Origin: Actinomycetes bacterium | GTDB lineage: Bacteria; Actinomycetota; CALGFH01 | Direction of reading: 5' to 3' | Assembly (NCBI GenBank): GCA_036000965.1 | Contig: DASYUT010000265.1 | Location: 88,555-139,677 of the forward strand | DNA: 51,123 bases | In this document: positions 1 through 8,385 of the stretch, piece by piece | Layout of the letters: the number at the start of each line of letters is the position of its first letter | Numbering within the stretch: position 1 is the first letter of the stretch | The notes under the pieces: model-generated | Databases searched by the model: none | Seen by the model: only the letters and a program-made list of their open reading frames with translations | What the model was told of the DNA's origin: nothing | Program-made: the position numbers and the translations under genes

Positions 1-424
1 AGGTGTCCTTGACCCCGAAGTGGCCGAGGATCGCCACGGCGAGGAGGACCGGGAAGTAGGTGTTGACCCCGATCCAGCCCATCGTCATGAGGAACTGCAT
101 CCACGACGACAGGTAGCCGCCCCGCCGGCCGAACGCCGAGCGGGACAGGACCATCTGGTTCACGCCGGTCTTGTGGCCCATCACCGTCATCGCCGCGAAG
201 ATCGCGCAGCCGATGAGGTTGCCGAGGACCACGATCAGCACGGTCTCGACCAGGCCGAGGCCGAGCACGATGCCGAGGGCCCCCAGGATCCAGTTGATCG
301 GCGCGATGTTCGCCCCAGCCCAGATCCACATCTGCTGCAGACCGGTCGAGTCCTTGTCCTGCTCTGGGATCGGCTCGATGCTGTGCGCGTCGAGCTTCAC
401 CTGCGAGGTGATCGCTTCTGCCAT
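1..424 (-). CDS. NCS1-family nucleobase:cation symporter (N-terminal part)
   Basis: Reading from ATG at 424 leftwards gives 141 codons without a stop, running off the window edge. The protein begins MAEAITSQVKLDAHSIEPIP, then a hydrophobic stretch with the motif WIWAGANIAPINW near residue 38, followed by GLVETVLIVVLGNLIG and MGHKTGVNQMVLSRSAFGRR. This pattern is typical of the first three helices of cytosine/purine/allantoin/hydantoin permeases (Transp_cyt_pur), which import nucleobase-like compounds with a cation across the inner membrane. A Shine-Dalgarno GGAGGGG lies just upstream. It is the last visible gene of the catabolic operon, about 280 bp after the DUF6282-type gene. The substrate cannot be told from this part. 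Confidence 0.85.
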   Translation of the reverse strand, partial: MAEAITSQVKLDAHSIEPIPEQDKDSTGLQQMWIWAGANIAPINWILGALGIVLGLGLVETVLIVVLGNLIGCAIFAAMTVMGHKTGVNQMVLSRSAFGRRGGYLSSWMQFLMTMGWIGVNTYFPVLLAVAILGHFGVKDT

Positions 425-554
425 GTCCCCTCCGGATGTCCCCCCGGTCCAAGGTTGGCCGGGTCCCGATCGGATCGGCGGGGCGTCCGAGCGCGTTCAC
501 GGGGTGGACGCCCACTCAGATGGAGGCTCGTGCAGAACTCGCTCGCACACCTTT

Positions 555-606
555 CTTCTCTTCGAGCTGCGGGATGCTTCCTTCTCTTCGAGCTGCGGGA
601 TGCTTC
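555..606. repeat. 26-bp perfect tandem duplication upstream of the permease
   Basis: Two identical adjacent 26-bp units (555-580 and 581-606) lie between the DUF6282-type gene and the permease, in the permease leader region. The core is TTCGAGCTGCGGGATGCTTC. It is one of at least 13 short tandem repeat loci in this window, each with a different unit. Confidence 0.95.
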
Positions 607-666
607 CCCTCCTTGCCAGTCTTAGCTAACGGCTTGCAGTCCGGCGGGCGCAAGAGGCAGGGTATG

Positions 667-697
667 GATTTCTCCACCAATGTTTGGCGGAGAAATC
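667..697 (-). promoter_or_regulatory. 14-bp inverted repeat between DUF6282-type gene and permease
   Basis: Left arm GATTTCTCCACCAA (667-680) and right arm TTGGCGGAGAAATC (684-697) flank a 3-base loop. There is one mismatch, which becomes a G-U pair in the minus-strand transcript, so the RNA hairpin is fully paired. It starts 6 bp after the stop of the upstream gene. No U tract follows, so a classic intrinsic terminator is unlikely. It could be an operator, or a hairpin that ends or processes the operon mRNA ahead of the permease. Confidence 0.5.
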
Positions 698-702
698 GTC
701 AA

Positions 703-1692
703 CTATTGTGGCGGGGTTGGGCTCGCCGCGGGCGCCAGGCAGGGATCGGCGTTCAGGCGCGCCGCCCAGGCGAGGTCGACCGGGCGCGGCGGGGCGTCGG
801 CGGTGTCGAGGTCGAGAAGTTCGTAGGGGTTGCGGCTGATCATGGTGACGACATCCTGCTCGCTCACGCCCTTCTCGAACACGGTCTGGGCGAACACGCG
901 CAGGGCTTCCGACGGCATCGGGTTGTGCCGCTGCCCCGTGTCGGAGACCAGCAGGCAGCGCGACGCGCCGACCCGCCCGACCGCCGCGACGATCTTCTCG
1001 GGAGCGGCGTACTGCCAGGCGGGCGAGATGGTGCAGTAGCCGAACTCGGGCATGGCGCCGAGACGGGCGACCTCCTCGACGGTGTCAAGGTCGAGGTTGG
1101 GAACCCTGAAGAACGGGTGGGTAACGACGATCTTCTCGACCCCGACGTCGCGTGCCTCCCTGACCAGCGCGACGATCTCGGTCGGTGACAGATGGCAGGT
1201 GCCAAGGATCGCCTGGTGCTCCGCGACCAGGGCGAGCACGTCCTTGACCACGGGCTTGAGCCTGCCGTCGGCGTCGGTCACCCAGATGCCCTCGGCCTGT
1301 CGGCGGCCGCCCTGCTGCGCGTCGTAGCCGCCGGTGCCGCCATGGACCTGCGCGTGGTAGCCGGCGTCGACCGTGGGCATCCACACCTCCTTGCCGCCGA
1401 GCCGCAGCGCGGCCTCGACCGCGGCCGGGTTGATGCCGCCGACGTAGGAGTTGAGCACCACCCCGCCGAACACGCGGATGCCGGGCACCATCCGCTGGAC
1501 CAGGTAGGCGCGGGACACGGTGCTCTCGTGGTGGCACTTGAGCACGACCGCCTTCATACCGGCGTCCCGTGCGGCCAGGGCGATGTCGATGTCGTCGGCC
1601 AGGCGCGGGAACAGGTCCGGGTAGGGGTGGCAGTGCAGGTCGACGGCGTCGTCGAGGCTGATCAGCGGCCCGCCGTACGGGGATGTGGCCAT
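703..1692 (-). CDS. DUF6282-type amidohydrolase-like metal-dependent hydrolase
   Basis: 329 residues. Near the start is DLHCHPYPDLFPR, a TIM-barrel amidohydrolase HxH metal motif. Further candidate ligands follow in KCHHES, GTCHLSP, VTHPFF and SDTGQRHNP. This arrangement fits the DUF6282 group of amidohydrolase-like proteins, whose reaction is not well defined; hydrolysis of a cyclic or linear amide is the natural guess. ATG at 1692 is chosen because AGGGAG lies upstream and because the longer open frame is only the translated tandem repeat. It lies in the catabolic operon, separated from the PLP enzyme gene by a 177-bp repeat array and followed by the permease. The family call rests on motif pattern only. 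Confidence 0.7.
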   Translation of the reverse strand: MATSPYGGPLISLDDAVDLHCHPYPDLFPRLADDIDIALAARDAGMKAVVLKCHHESTVSRAYLVQRMVPGIRVFGGVVLNSYVGGINPAAVEAALRLGGKEVWMPTVDAGYHAQVHGGTGGYDAQQGGRRQAEGIWVTDADGRLKPVVKDVLALVAEHQAILGTCHLSPTEIVALVREARDVGVEKIVVTHPFFRVPNLDLDTVEEVARLGAMPEFGYCTISPAWQYAAPEKIVAAVGRVGASRCLLVSDTGQRHNPMPSEALRVFAQTVFEKGVSEQDVVTMISRNPYELLDLDTADAPPRPVDLAWAARLNADPCLAPAASPTPPQ

Positions 1693-1718
1693 GGTCGGCT
1701 CCCTGGTCGATGGCCGGT

Positions 1719-1895
1719 CGACGCCGGCGGTTGGCCGGTCGACGCCAGGCGGTTGAACGGTCGGGGCCAGCGGTTGAACGGTCGACGCCGACGGTTGGAC
1801 CGTCGACGCCGGGCGGTTGGAATGGTCGGCGCTGGGCGGTTGGAATGGTCGGCGCCGGGCGGTTGGAATGGTCGACGCTGGGCGGTTGGAATGGT
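1719..1895. repeat. Eight-unit 21-23 bp tandem repeat inside the operon
   Basis: Eight head-to-tail units follow the pattern CGACGC..GGCGGTTGGAA.GGT. The four units nearest the PLP gene are 23 bp and end GGTTGGAATGGT; the four older-looking ones are 21-22 bp and more diverged. The last unit abuts the stop codon of the PLP gene and the array ends 26 bp before the ATG of the DUF6282-type gene, so it fills the intergenic gap within a polycistronic unit. Decay from one end to the other suggests stepwise expansion. Confidence 0.95.
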
Positions 1896-3064
1896 CAGGG
1901 ACTCCCCACGATCCGCCGGTAGGCCTCCGGGTCGGTCGCGCCCTCCGTGCACAGCAGCAGGACACGGGCGTCTGCTCCAAGGCCGAGGGCGCCTCGGAGC
2001 GTGCCGGCCTCCCGTCCGCCGGCCACCTGGGCAAGGCCGGCGAGGGACGCTGCGCCGGTCTCGCCGGCGACGACGCCGGCCGCGGCCAGGTCGCGCATGC
2101 CGGCGCGTGCGAGGTCGTCGGCGACCGCCACCACCGCGTCGAGGCCGGCCTGCAGGTACGGCCAGGCCACCAGCGAGGGCGTACCGCAGTTCAGCCCGGC
2201 CATGATCGAGTCGTGGGGACCGGGGACGGTCACGATCCGGCCGGCCCGCAGCGAGCGCAGCACGCAGGCGGCCGCGAGCGGCTCGACGCCGACGAGGCGG
2301 GGTGGCCGCCCGAGCCCCTGGCGGCGCCAGTGCCGCACGGCGGCGGCCGCGAGCCCGCCCACGCCGACCGGGACCACGACCACGTCGGGCCGCTCCTCGC
2401 CGTCCTCGGCGAGCTGGTCGTCGACCTCCCAGAAGATGGTGGCGTAGCCCTCGACGACCCAGGCCGGGACCTGCTCGTAGCCGGGCCAGGCGACGTCCTG
2501 GATCACCAGGCACCGGTCTCCGGCGGTGGCGGCGGCCGCGGCCACCGCGCCGTCGTAGTCGCCGTCGACCACCGTGACCCGGGCGCCCTCCCCCTCGATG
2601 GCGGCGATCCGCGCGGCCGCGGTGCCCTTCGGCACGTAGACGTCGGCGTCAAAGCCGAGCAGCGCGGCCATGCGGGCGACGGCCCGGCCGTGGTTGCCGT
2701 CGGTGGCGGCGGCCAGGGTCAGGGGCCGCAGCGGCACGAGCGTCTCGCGCAGCTCGTCGAGGCTCGCCCACGGCTCCGGGTCCCGGCCGAGCCGTTCGGC
2801 CACTGCGCGGTAGGCGGCCCAGCTTGCACCGAGCAGCTTGAACGAGGGCAGCCCCAGCCGGGAGGACTCGTCCTTGACCCACACCCGGCCGACGCCGTTG
2901 GCCCGGGCGAGCGTGGGCGCGTCGGTAAGGGGCGTGACCGCGTAGCCGGGCAGGCGCCGGTGCAGGCCGAGCGGCGCCCTCGGCGGTGGCGCCATCGAGG
3001 CGCCCGGATCCGCCGCCGGGTTGAGGAGCACCTCGCCTCCCGCCAGCCCGGGCGTCGCACTCAC
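1895..3064 (-). CDS. Diaminopropionate ammonia-lyase family PLP enzyme
   Basis: 389 residues, close to the ~400 of YgeX/DpaL. Fold-type II PLP signature: VKDESSRLGLPSFKLLGAS, with the Schiff-base lysine in SFKLLGA, then TDGNHGRAVA (phosphate-binding region), VPKGTAAARIAAIEGEGA, QDVAWPGYEQVP, the glycine-rich PVGVGGLAAA and DSIMAGLNCGTPSLVAW. These match diaminopropionate ammonia-lyases better than threonine dehydratases. The known reaction is 2,3-diaminopropionate to pyruvate and two ammonia. In E. coli the homologue ygeX lies in an xdh-containing purine-breakdown cluster. GTG start at 3064 overlaps the stop of the upstream Mo-hydroxylase gene by 4 bp, implying coupled translation. Substrate is inferred from family only. 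Confidence 0.85.
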   Translation of the reverse strand: MSATPGLAGGEVLLNPAADPGASMAPPPRAPLGLHRRLPGYAVTPLTDAPTLARANGVGRVWVKDESSRLGLPSFKLLGASWAAYRAVAERLGRDPEPWASLDELRETLVPLRPLTLAAATDGNHGRAVARMAALLGFDADVYVPKGTAAARIAAIEGEGARVTVVDGDYDGAVAAAAATAGDRCLVIQDVAWPGYEQVPAWVVEGYATIFWEVDDQLAEDGEERPDVVVVPVGVGGLAAAAVRHWRRQGLGRPPRLVGVEPLAAACVLRSLRAGRIVTVPGPHDSIMAGLNCGTPSLVAWPYLQAGLDAVVAVADDLARAGMRDLAAAGVVAGETGAASLAGLAQVAGGREAGTLRGALGLGADARVLLLCTEGATDPEAYRRIVGSP

Positions 3065-5400
3065 CGGTCGTCACCGGCCGCGTCGATGGCGGCGAGCAGG
3101 CGCTCGGGGGTGATCGGCAGCCGCGTCACCCGGACGCCGGTCGCCGCCGCCACGGCGTTGGCGATGGCCGCGGCCGGGTTGGCGATGGGCGGCTCGCCGA
3201 TCCCTCTGGCCCCGAACGGGCCTTTGCCCTCGCCGCTCTCGACCACGACCGCCCGCACGTCGGTCAGGTCGGCGGCGTTCGGCATGAGGTAGCTGGCGAG
3301 CAGCGTGGAGGCGGTCTGGCCGTCGTGCACGACGACCTCCTCGCCGAGCGCGTAGCCAAGACCCTGGTAGGCGCCGCCCTGGATCTGGCCCTCCACCCGC
3401 AGCGGGTTGATGGCCCGCCCGACGTCGTGGGCGGCCGCATACCCCAGCACCCACACCTGCCCGGTCTCGGTGTCGACCTCGACGTCGGCGGCGTGCGCCC
3501 CGAAGGTGTAGTCGGGAAAGCTCGCGCCCTGGCCCTTGGCCGGGTCGAAGGTGCCGGACTCGGCATACCAGGTGCCGAGCTGCGAGGTCGACACGCCGCG
3601 GCGCTGGCACGCGGCGGCCACCTCGGCCAACCGGATGCCGTGGCCGTCGCCGTCGACCCGGTCGAGCGTGCCGGACCCGCCGCCGAGCGCCCGCACCATC
3701 CCGTCCTCGAAGACGAGCGCACCGGGATCGGCGCCGAGCAGCTCGGCGGCCACCGGCAGGAGCCGGTCGCGCAGCTCGCGGGCTGCCGCGAGCGCCGCGT
3801 TGCCGGACATGTACAGCTGGCGGGTGGCGAAGGTCCCGCCGGCCCGCGGGTTGAGCTGGGAGTCGCCGATGTGGACGCCGATCTCGCCGAGCGGGACGCC
3901 GAGCACCTCGGAGGCGATCTCGGCGAGCGAGGCGGCCTGGCCCGCGCCGAGGTCGGTGACGCCGCTGCGCAGCAGCAGGCTGCCGTCGGCCTCGAGGCTG
4001 ATCCAGCAGGCGGCCCGGTCGTGGAACCAGACGGTGCGGCCGTAGGGTTGCATGTTGGCGGCGAAGCCGCGGCCGACACGCCGGCCCGGCCCGCTCGGGG
4101 GCGCGGGCTCGCCGAGCGCCGCGAGCGCGCGCCGCAGGCATTCGCCTACGGCCACCGTGGTGTCCAGCCGTTCGCCGGTCGGGATCGTGTCCCCCTTGGC
4201 AAGGAAGTTGCGCTCCCGCACCACCTGCGGCGAGAGACCCAGCCGCTCGGCGACCCGGTCCATCTGCTGCTCGTACCCGAAGGTGACCTGCATCGCCCCG
4301 AACCCGCGGAAGGCACTGGTCGGGACGTTGTTGGTGAACACGGCGCGGGCTCGGTGGCGCACGTTCGGCACACGGTACGGCCCCGACGCGGTCACGCACC
4401 CGGCGAACAGCACCCGCGGGCTCAGGTAGGGGTATGCGCCGGCGTCGCCGACGATGTCGACGTCCTGGGCGACGATGGTGCCGTCGTGCCGCACGCCGGT
4501 GCGGTAGCGCATGATGAACGGGTGGCGCTTGGTGCTGGCCATGATCGAGTCCTGGCGCTCCCACACCATCCTGACCGGCCGGCGGGTGCGCCAGACCAAC
4601 AGCGCAAGGTAAGGCTCGACGGTCATGTCCTCCTTGCCGCCGAACCCGCCGCCCATGTAGGCGCCGATCACCCGGACGCTGCTCTCGGGCAGGCCCAGGA
4701 TGGTGGCGATGGTGGCGGCGTGCTCGATCACCTGCGTGGCGACGCGCAGGGTGACGACCCCGGAGGTGTCGAGCCAGCCGACGCCGGCCTCGGGCTCGAG
4801 GTAGGCGTGCTCCACCCGCTGGGTCCGGTACTCGCCCTCGACCACGAGATCGGCCGCTGCGAGCCCCGCCTCCACGTCACCCCGGGCGATGGTCCAGCTC
4901 ACCAGGACGTTCCCCTCGTCGTGCACCAGCGGCGCGCCCGGCTCGCACGCCTGCTCGGCGTCGAAGACCCCCGCCAGGTCCTCGTACTCGACCTCGATCA
5001 GCTCGGCCGCCTGCTCGGCGACCTGCGGGGTGACGGCGGCGACCACGGCGATCGGCTCACCCTGGTAGCGCACGCGGTCGGTGGCGAGCACCGGCATGGC
5101 GACAGCCAGCTCGCCCAGCCCACCGGTGGCGCGCTCGACCACCTGGTTCCATGGCACGTCGGCGGCGGTGAGCACCGCTACGACGCCCGGCAGCGCCCGC
5201 GCGGCCGACACGTCAAGGGCGGCGATCCTGGCGCACGGCACCTCGGCCCGCGCGACCTTGCCGTGGAGCAGGCCGGGGAGCTGCCAGTCGGCGGCGTACA
5301 GCAGCGACCCTTCGACCTTGTCGACGAAGTCGTGGTGCGCCAGGCGCTGCCCGACGACCCGGAAGGCCTCCTGGCGGGCCGGGGCCCTGGTCTCAGGCAT
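3061..5400 (-). CDS. Xanthine dehydrogenase-type molybdopterin-binding large subunit
   Basis: 779 residues. N-terminal a/b hammerhead domain (VEGSLLYAADWQLPGLLHGK, ARALPGVVAVLTAADVP), then the Mo-cofactor domains with GAYMGGGFGGKEDM near residue 240, SAFRGFGAMQ, and near the C-terminus RGIGEPPIANPAAAIANAV, which carries the conserved active-site glutamate. It hydroxylates a carbon next to nitrogen in an aromatic heterocycle or aldehyde using water; the partner Fe-S and FAD subunits pass on the electrons. ATG at 5400 fits the domain start and overlaps the small-subunit gene by 8 bp. The order FAD, Fe-S, Mo matches CoxMSL-type operons. The substrate (purine, nicotinate, other) is not determinable here. 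Confidence 0.92.
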   Translation of the reverse strand: MPETRAPARQEAFRVVGQRLAHHDFVDKVEGSLLYAADWQLPGLLHGKVARAEVPCARIAALDVSAARALPGVVAVLTAADVPWNQVVERATGGLGELAVAMPVLATDRVRYQGEPIAVVAAVTPQVAEQAAELIEVEYEDLAGVFDAEQACEPGAPLVHDEGNVLVSWTIARGDVEAGLAAADLVVEGEYRTQRVEHAYLEPEAGVGWLDTSGVVTLRVATQVIEHAATIATILGLPESSVRVIGAYMGGGFGGKEDMTVEPYLALLVWRTRRPVRMVWERQDSIMASTKRHPFIMRYRTGVRHDGTIVAQDVDIVGDAGAYPYLSPRVLFAGCVTASGPYRVPNVRHRARAVFTNNVPTSAFRGFGAMQVTFGYEQQMDRVAERLGLSPQVVRERNFLAKGDTIPTGERLDTTVAVGECLRRALAALGEPAPPSGPGRRVGRGFAANMQPYGRTVWFHDRAACWISLEADGSLLLRSGVTDLGAGQAASLAEIASEVLGVPLGEIGVHIGDSQLNPRAGGTFATRQLYMSGNAALAAARELRDRLLPVAAELLGADPGALVFEDGMVRALGGGSGTLDRVDGDGHGIRLAEVAAACQRRGVSTSQLGTWYAESGTFDPAKGQGASFPDYTFGAHAADVEVDTETGQVWVLGYAAAHDVGRAINPLRVEGQIQGGAYQGLGYALGEEVVVHDGQTASTLLASYLMPNAADLTDVRAVVVESGEGKGPFGARGIGEPPIANPAAAIANAVAAATGVRVTRLPITPERLLAAIDAAGDDR

Positions 5401-5947
5401 CGCCGCCCGTCCCCTCCCCGGACCCCTCCCGACCGACCGGGGCACCCCTTCGGGGTTCCCCGGACCCCTCCGCGGCCTGCGCGGCGTGCTCTTCGACCGC
5501 GTCCAGGATCTTGCTGTAGCCGGTGCAGCGGCACAGGTTGCCGACCAGCTCCCGGCGGATCCGCTCGCGGCTCGGCCGCGGGTCGCGCTGCAGGAGCGCC
5601 CAGGCGGTAAGCAGCATGCCGGGCGTGCAGAACCCGCATTGCGCGGCGCCGTTGCGCAGGAAGCACGCCTGCAGGGGATGCAGGTCGCCGCCCGGGGCGA
5701 GGCCCCGCACGGTCACGATCGAACAGCCGTCGGCCTGCACCGCCAGCAGCAGGCAGCCGCTGACCGGCTCGCCGTCGAGCAGGACCGTGCAGGTCCCGCA
5801 GACCCCCTCGCCGCAGCCGTAGCGGACCTCGTGGTGGCCGAGGGCATCCCTGAGCACGTCGAGGAGGCTGTCGTGTGGGAACACCCAGGCATCCCGGTCC
5901 TCGCCGTTGACCGTGAACGTGACGCGCTGCCTGCCCGGGTCGCTCAT
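5393..5947 (-). CDS. Xanthine dehydrogenase-type [2Fe-2S] small subunit
   Basis: 184 residues with both expected iron-sulfur sites. The plant-ferredoxin-like cluster is YGCGEGVCGTCTVLLDG with a fourth Cys in SGCLL; the second cluster is QCGFCTPG plus LCRCTGYSKI. It carries electrons from the Mo centre to FAD. The tail after residue 160 is rich in Gly/Glu and extends past the normal domain end, overlapping the next gene. ATG at 5947 is chosen as it directly precedes the ferredoxin-like strand RVTFTVNGE. A 46-bp gap separates it from the FAD subunit. Confidence 0.93.
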   Translation of the reverse strand: MSDPGRQRVTFTVNGEDRDAWVFPHDSLLDVLRDALGHHEVRYGCGEGVCGTCTVLLDGEPVSGCLLLAVQADGCSIVTVRGLAPGGDLHPLQACFLRNGAAQCGFCTPGMLLTAWALLQRDPRPSRERIRRELVGNLCRCTGYSKILDAVEEHAAQAAEGSGEPRRGAPVGREGSGEGTGGDA

Positions 5948-5993
5948 CGACGCACCCTCCTGCCACGCGACGCCGCTGGTGCGCCCGCCCTGC

Positions 5994-6905
5994 TCATGTC
6001 TGCTCCCCGTTCCCGCGCGGCGCCAGCTCGGCCTCTGACAGTCCGGCCCGGGCCACCGCCTGGGCCAGCGCCCGCCGGCCGAGGACCGCGGCCAGGCGCC
6101 GCCGGTACTCCCCCGACGCCTGCACGTCGTCCTCGGGACGGAGCATGGCGGCGGCCCGCTCCGCCACCCGCGCGAGCAGCGCCTCCTCCGGTGCCGCACC
6201 GAGCAGGTCCGCCAGCGCCTCCGCCGGGACCAGCCAGGCGCGCTCGGCCACGCCGCCGACCGCGACCGAGGCGGCCGTCACCGCACCCGCCGCGTCCAGC
6301 TCGACCAGGGCCGCGACACCGACCACCATCCAGTCGGAGCTGCGGCGGCTCATCTCAAGGAACGACCAGCCGCCACGCGGCCCCAGGGTGGGCACGCGCA
6401 CCTCGACGACGACCTCGTCGGGGGCGAGCGTGGTGGTCAGGTACGACACCAGCAGGTCGTCGGCTGCCACCGCGCGGGCGCCGTCACGCCCGAGCACGGT
6501 GACCTCCGCGCCCAGCGCGACCGCCACGCAGGGCAGCTCAGCGGCCGGATCGGCATGGGCCAGGCTGCCGCCGACCGTGCCGCGGGTCCGGGTGCGCACG
6601 TTGCCGACGTGCGCCGCCGCCTCGGCCAGGATCGGGCAGCGCCGCCGCACCACCTCGGCCTCCTCGATGGCGCGGTGCCGCGTGAGCGCGGGGAGGCGCA
6701 GGTACCCGCCGTGGTCCTCGATCGGGCCGGCACCGACCGGGTTGACGTCGATCAGCCACTCGGGCCGGGCGATTCGGAGATTCATCATCGGGACCAGGCT
6801 CTGGCCGCCGGCGATGACCTTGGCGTCCTCGCCCCGCTCGTGCAGCGCCCGCACGGCCTCCTCGAAGGAGGACACACGCTCGTAGCGGAAGGGCGCGGCG
6901 ACCAC
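5994..6905 (-). CDS. Xanthine dehydrogenase-type FAD-binding medium subunit
   Basis: 303 residues. FAD_binding_5 motifs are clear: IAGGQSLVPMMNLRIARP near residue 32 and TRGTVGGSLAHADPAAELP near residue 108; CO-dehydrogenase flavoprotein C-terminal domain follows. It transfers electrons from the Fe-S subunit to the final acceptor. GTG at 6905 is used since it lies just after the stop of the isomerase-type gene and starts the usual (V)APFRYERVSS strand. The three subunit genes are adjacent and complete, so the enzyme is probably functional, provided Mo-cofactor maturation genes exist elsewhere. Confidence 0.92.
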   Translation of the reverse strand: MVAAPFRYERVSSFEEAVRALHERGEDAKVIAGGQSLVPMMNLRIARPEWLIDVNPVGAGPIEDHGGYLRLPALTRHRAIEEAEVVRRRCPILAEAAAHVGNVRTRTRGTVGGSLAHADPAAELPCVAVALGAEVTVLGRDGARAVAADDLLVSYLTTTLAPDEVVVEVRVPTLGPRGGWSFLEMSRRSSDWMVVGVAALVELDAAGAVTAASVAVGGVAERAWLVPAEALADLLGAAPEEALLARVAERAAAMLRPEDDVQASGEYRRRLAAVLGRRALAQAVARAGLSEAELAPRGNGEQT

Positions 6906-6908
6906 CGG

Positions 6909-7613
6909 TCACCCGCCCTGGAGCGCCGGGGCCGCGTCCAGCAGCGCGAGCACCGCGGCGACGGCCGCCTGGTTGCTGGTGACCACCGGCAGGCCGAGGC
7001 GCCGCTCCAGCTCGGGCAGGGCCGAGACCGCCGGGAAGTTGGTGCACGACACGAACGCCAGGTCGACGGGGAGCCCGCGCAGCGTGCGCTCGGCGAAGTC
7101 GCAGATCCGCTCCGCCGGGACCCTGGCGATCTCGAAGTTGTCGGAGATCCCGAGCCCGGCGATCCCTGCCACCTCGACGCCGTCGGCCTCGACGCTCTCC
7201 CGGATGCGCTGGTTGAGCGCGTCGACATACGGGGTGACCACGCCGACGCGGCGCGCGCCGCGCGCCGCGATCGCCTGCCTGACCGAGGCGATCACGCTGA
7301 CGGTGGGCACCCCGGACAGCTCGCTGATGCGCGCGCACAACTCGCCGTCGTAGCCGTTGCCGCGCAGCGCACCGGCGCTGGTGCAGCCGAAGACGATCAG
7401 GTCGGGCCGGGCGGTGGCTAGGTCGCGCGCGGCCGGGAGCACGTGCTCGTCGAGCATCCGGCTCTCGCCTTCGGGGGTGGTGTCCTCGAGGTACATGCGG
7501 CCCGTGTGCAGCGTGGCGCCGGGCGGCAGCGCACGCCAGAGGTCCGGCTCCATCACGGTGTTCGAGGACGGGACGAGCAGCCCGACCCGCCACCTGGTCT
7601 CGACGATTCCCAT
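6909..7613 (-). CDS. Maleate isomerase / Asp-Glu racemase superfamily enzyme
   Basis: 234 residues. Start GLLVPSSNTVMEPDLW is the usual opening of the maleate cis-trans isomerase/arylmalonate decarboxylase branch. Both cysteines of the two-cysteine centre are present: VFGCTSAGAL (near residue 80) and VSCTNFPAVSAL (near residue 190). Members isomerise maleate to fumarate, decarboxylate malonates or racemise amino acids. ATG at 7613 has GGAG upstream and lies 10 bp after the preceding stop. Maleate is the end product of aerobic nicotinate and related pyridine pathways, so the position beside a Mo-hydroxylase is suggestive, but the actual substrate is unknown. Confidence 0.8.
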   Translation of the reverse strand: MGIVETRWRVGLLVPSSNTVMEPDLWRALPPGATLHTGRMYLEDTTPEGESRMLDEHVLPAARDLATARPDLIVFGCTSAGALRGNGYDGELCARISELSGVPTVSVIASVRQAIAARGARRVGVVTPYVDALNQRIRESVEADGVEVAGIAGLGISDNFEIARVPAERICDFAERTLRGLPVDLAFVSCTNFPAVSALPELERRLGLPVVTSNQAAVAAVLALLDAAPALQGG

Positions 7614-7623
7614 GCTCCGCTCC

Positions 7624-8385
7624 TCAGTCCCGCGCCGCTGCACCCGCGTCGAGCTCCCGCAGGATGTCGAGATCTGGTATCGCCGGTGGCTCCAGCTCGC
7701 ACACCTCCGGGTGGACCAGCAGCTCGAAGCCGGTGCTGGCGCGGACGTCCTCCACGGTGACGCCGGGCTGCAGGGCGCAGAGGCGCATGCGCCTGCTCTC
7801 CGGCTCGAAGTCGAGCAGCGCCAGGTCGGTGACGACCGTGCTCGGCCCGCGGGAGACCAGGCCGGCCTTCTCGCGGGCATCGCCGCCACCGAGGTGGCCG
7901 GGGCTGGTCACGAAGTCGACCCGCTCGACGAAGCGGCGCAGCTCATGGGGGGTGACCACCAGCACCTCGTTGCAGAGCGAGGCGATGTCGTTGGCCCCTC
8001 CCGTGCCGGGCAGGCGGACGCGCGGGCGCTCGACCGGGCCGATGACGCTGGTGTTGATGTTGCCGTGCATGTCGATCTGGGCGGCCCCGAGGAAGCCGTA
8101 GTGGAGGAAGCCGCGCTGCGCCAGCAGGAAGACGTCGGTGATGGAGGTGAGCATGGGGGCGTGCCGCGCTGCACGCATCTCGTTGGTGGAGATCGGCAGC
8201 TTGCCCGCGAGCATGCGCGGGCCGATGATGCCGCCCTCGAGCACGATGGTGAGGTCGGGCGCGTGCCGTTGCTTGGCGAGCACCGAGGCGAGCAGCGGGA
8301 CGCCCACCCCGGCGAACACCGCCCGATGGTCTCGGAGGAGGCGGCTGGCCGAGACCGTCATCAGCTCCTGCGGCGTCCAGCTCAC
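7624..8385 (-). CDS. CoA-transferase subunit B (glutaconate CoA-transferase/IpdB-like)
   Basis: 253 residues of the CoA-transferase I beta fold: VFAGVGVPLLASVLAK, then TIVLEGGIIGP where the catalytic glutamate of transferases is expected, GFLGAAQIDMHGNINTSVIG, and LPGTGGANDIASLCNEVLVV. With the A subunit it would move CoA onto an organic acid, or open a ring as a CoA hydrolase as in IpdAB of steroid breakdown. GTG at 8385 overlaps the A-subunit stop (GTGA), so translation is coupled; an ATG 24 bp further in is the alternative. It follows immediately after the A subunit, as is usual for this family. Confidence 0.85.
   Translation of the reverse strand: MSWTPQELMTVSASRLLRDHRAVFAGVGVPLLASVLAKQRHAPDLTIVLEGGIIGPRMLAGKLPISTNEMRAARHAPMLTSITDVFLLAQRGFLHYGFLGAAQIDMHGNINTSVIGPVERPRVRLPGTGGANDIASLCNEVLVVTPHELRRFVERVDFVTSPGHLGGGDAREKAGLVSRGPSTVVTDLALLDFEPESRRMRLCALQPGVTVEDVRASTGFELLVHPEVCELEPPAIPDLDILRELDAGAAARD

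Noticed and set aside
20-1188. Plus-strand open frames at the left edge
   Set aside because: They are shadows: the minus strand encodes the NCS1 permease and DUF6282-type hydrolase with clear motifs and ribosome sites, while the plus frames have low-complexity Arg/His-rich composition.
1719-1895. CRISPR array
   Set aside because: Units are directly adjacent with no spacers and there are no cas genes; it is a simple tandem repeat. The same applies to the other repeat loci.
1692-2034. N-terminal extension of the DUF6282-type protein through the repeat array
   Set aside because: The extension is just translated tandem repeats plus antisense of the PLP enzyme; ATG 1692 has a good ribosome site.
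3325-5610. 761-codon plus-strand frame antisense to the Mo-hydroxylase
   Set aside because: Shadow frame with no domain signature; the minus strand has all Mo-binding motifs.
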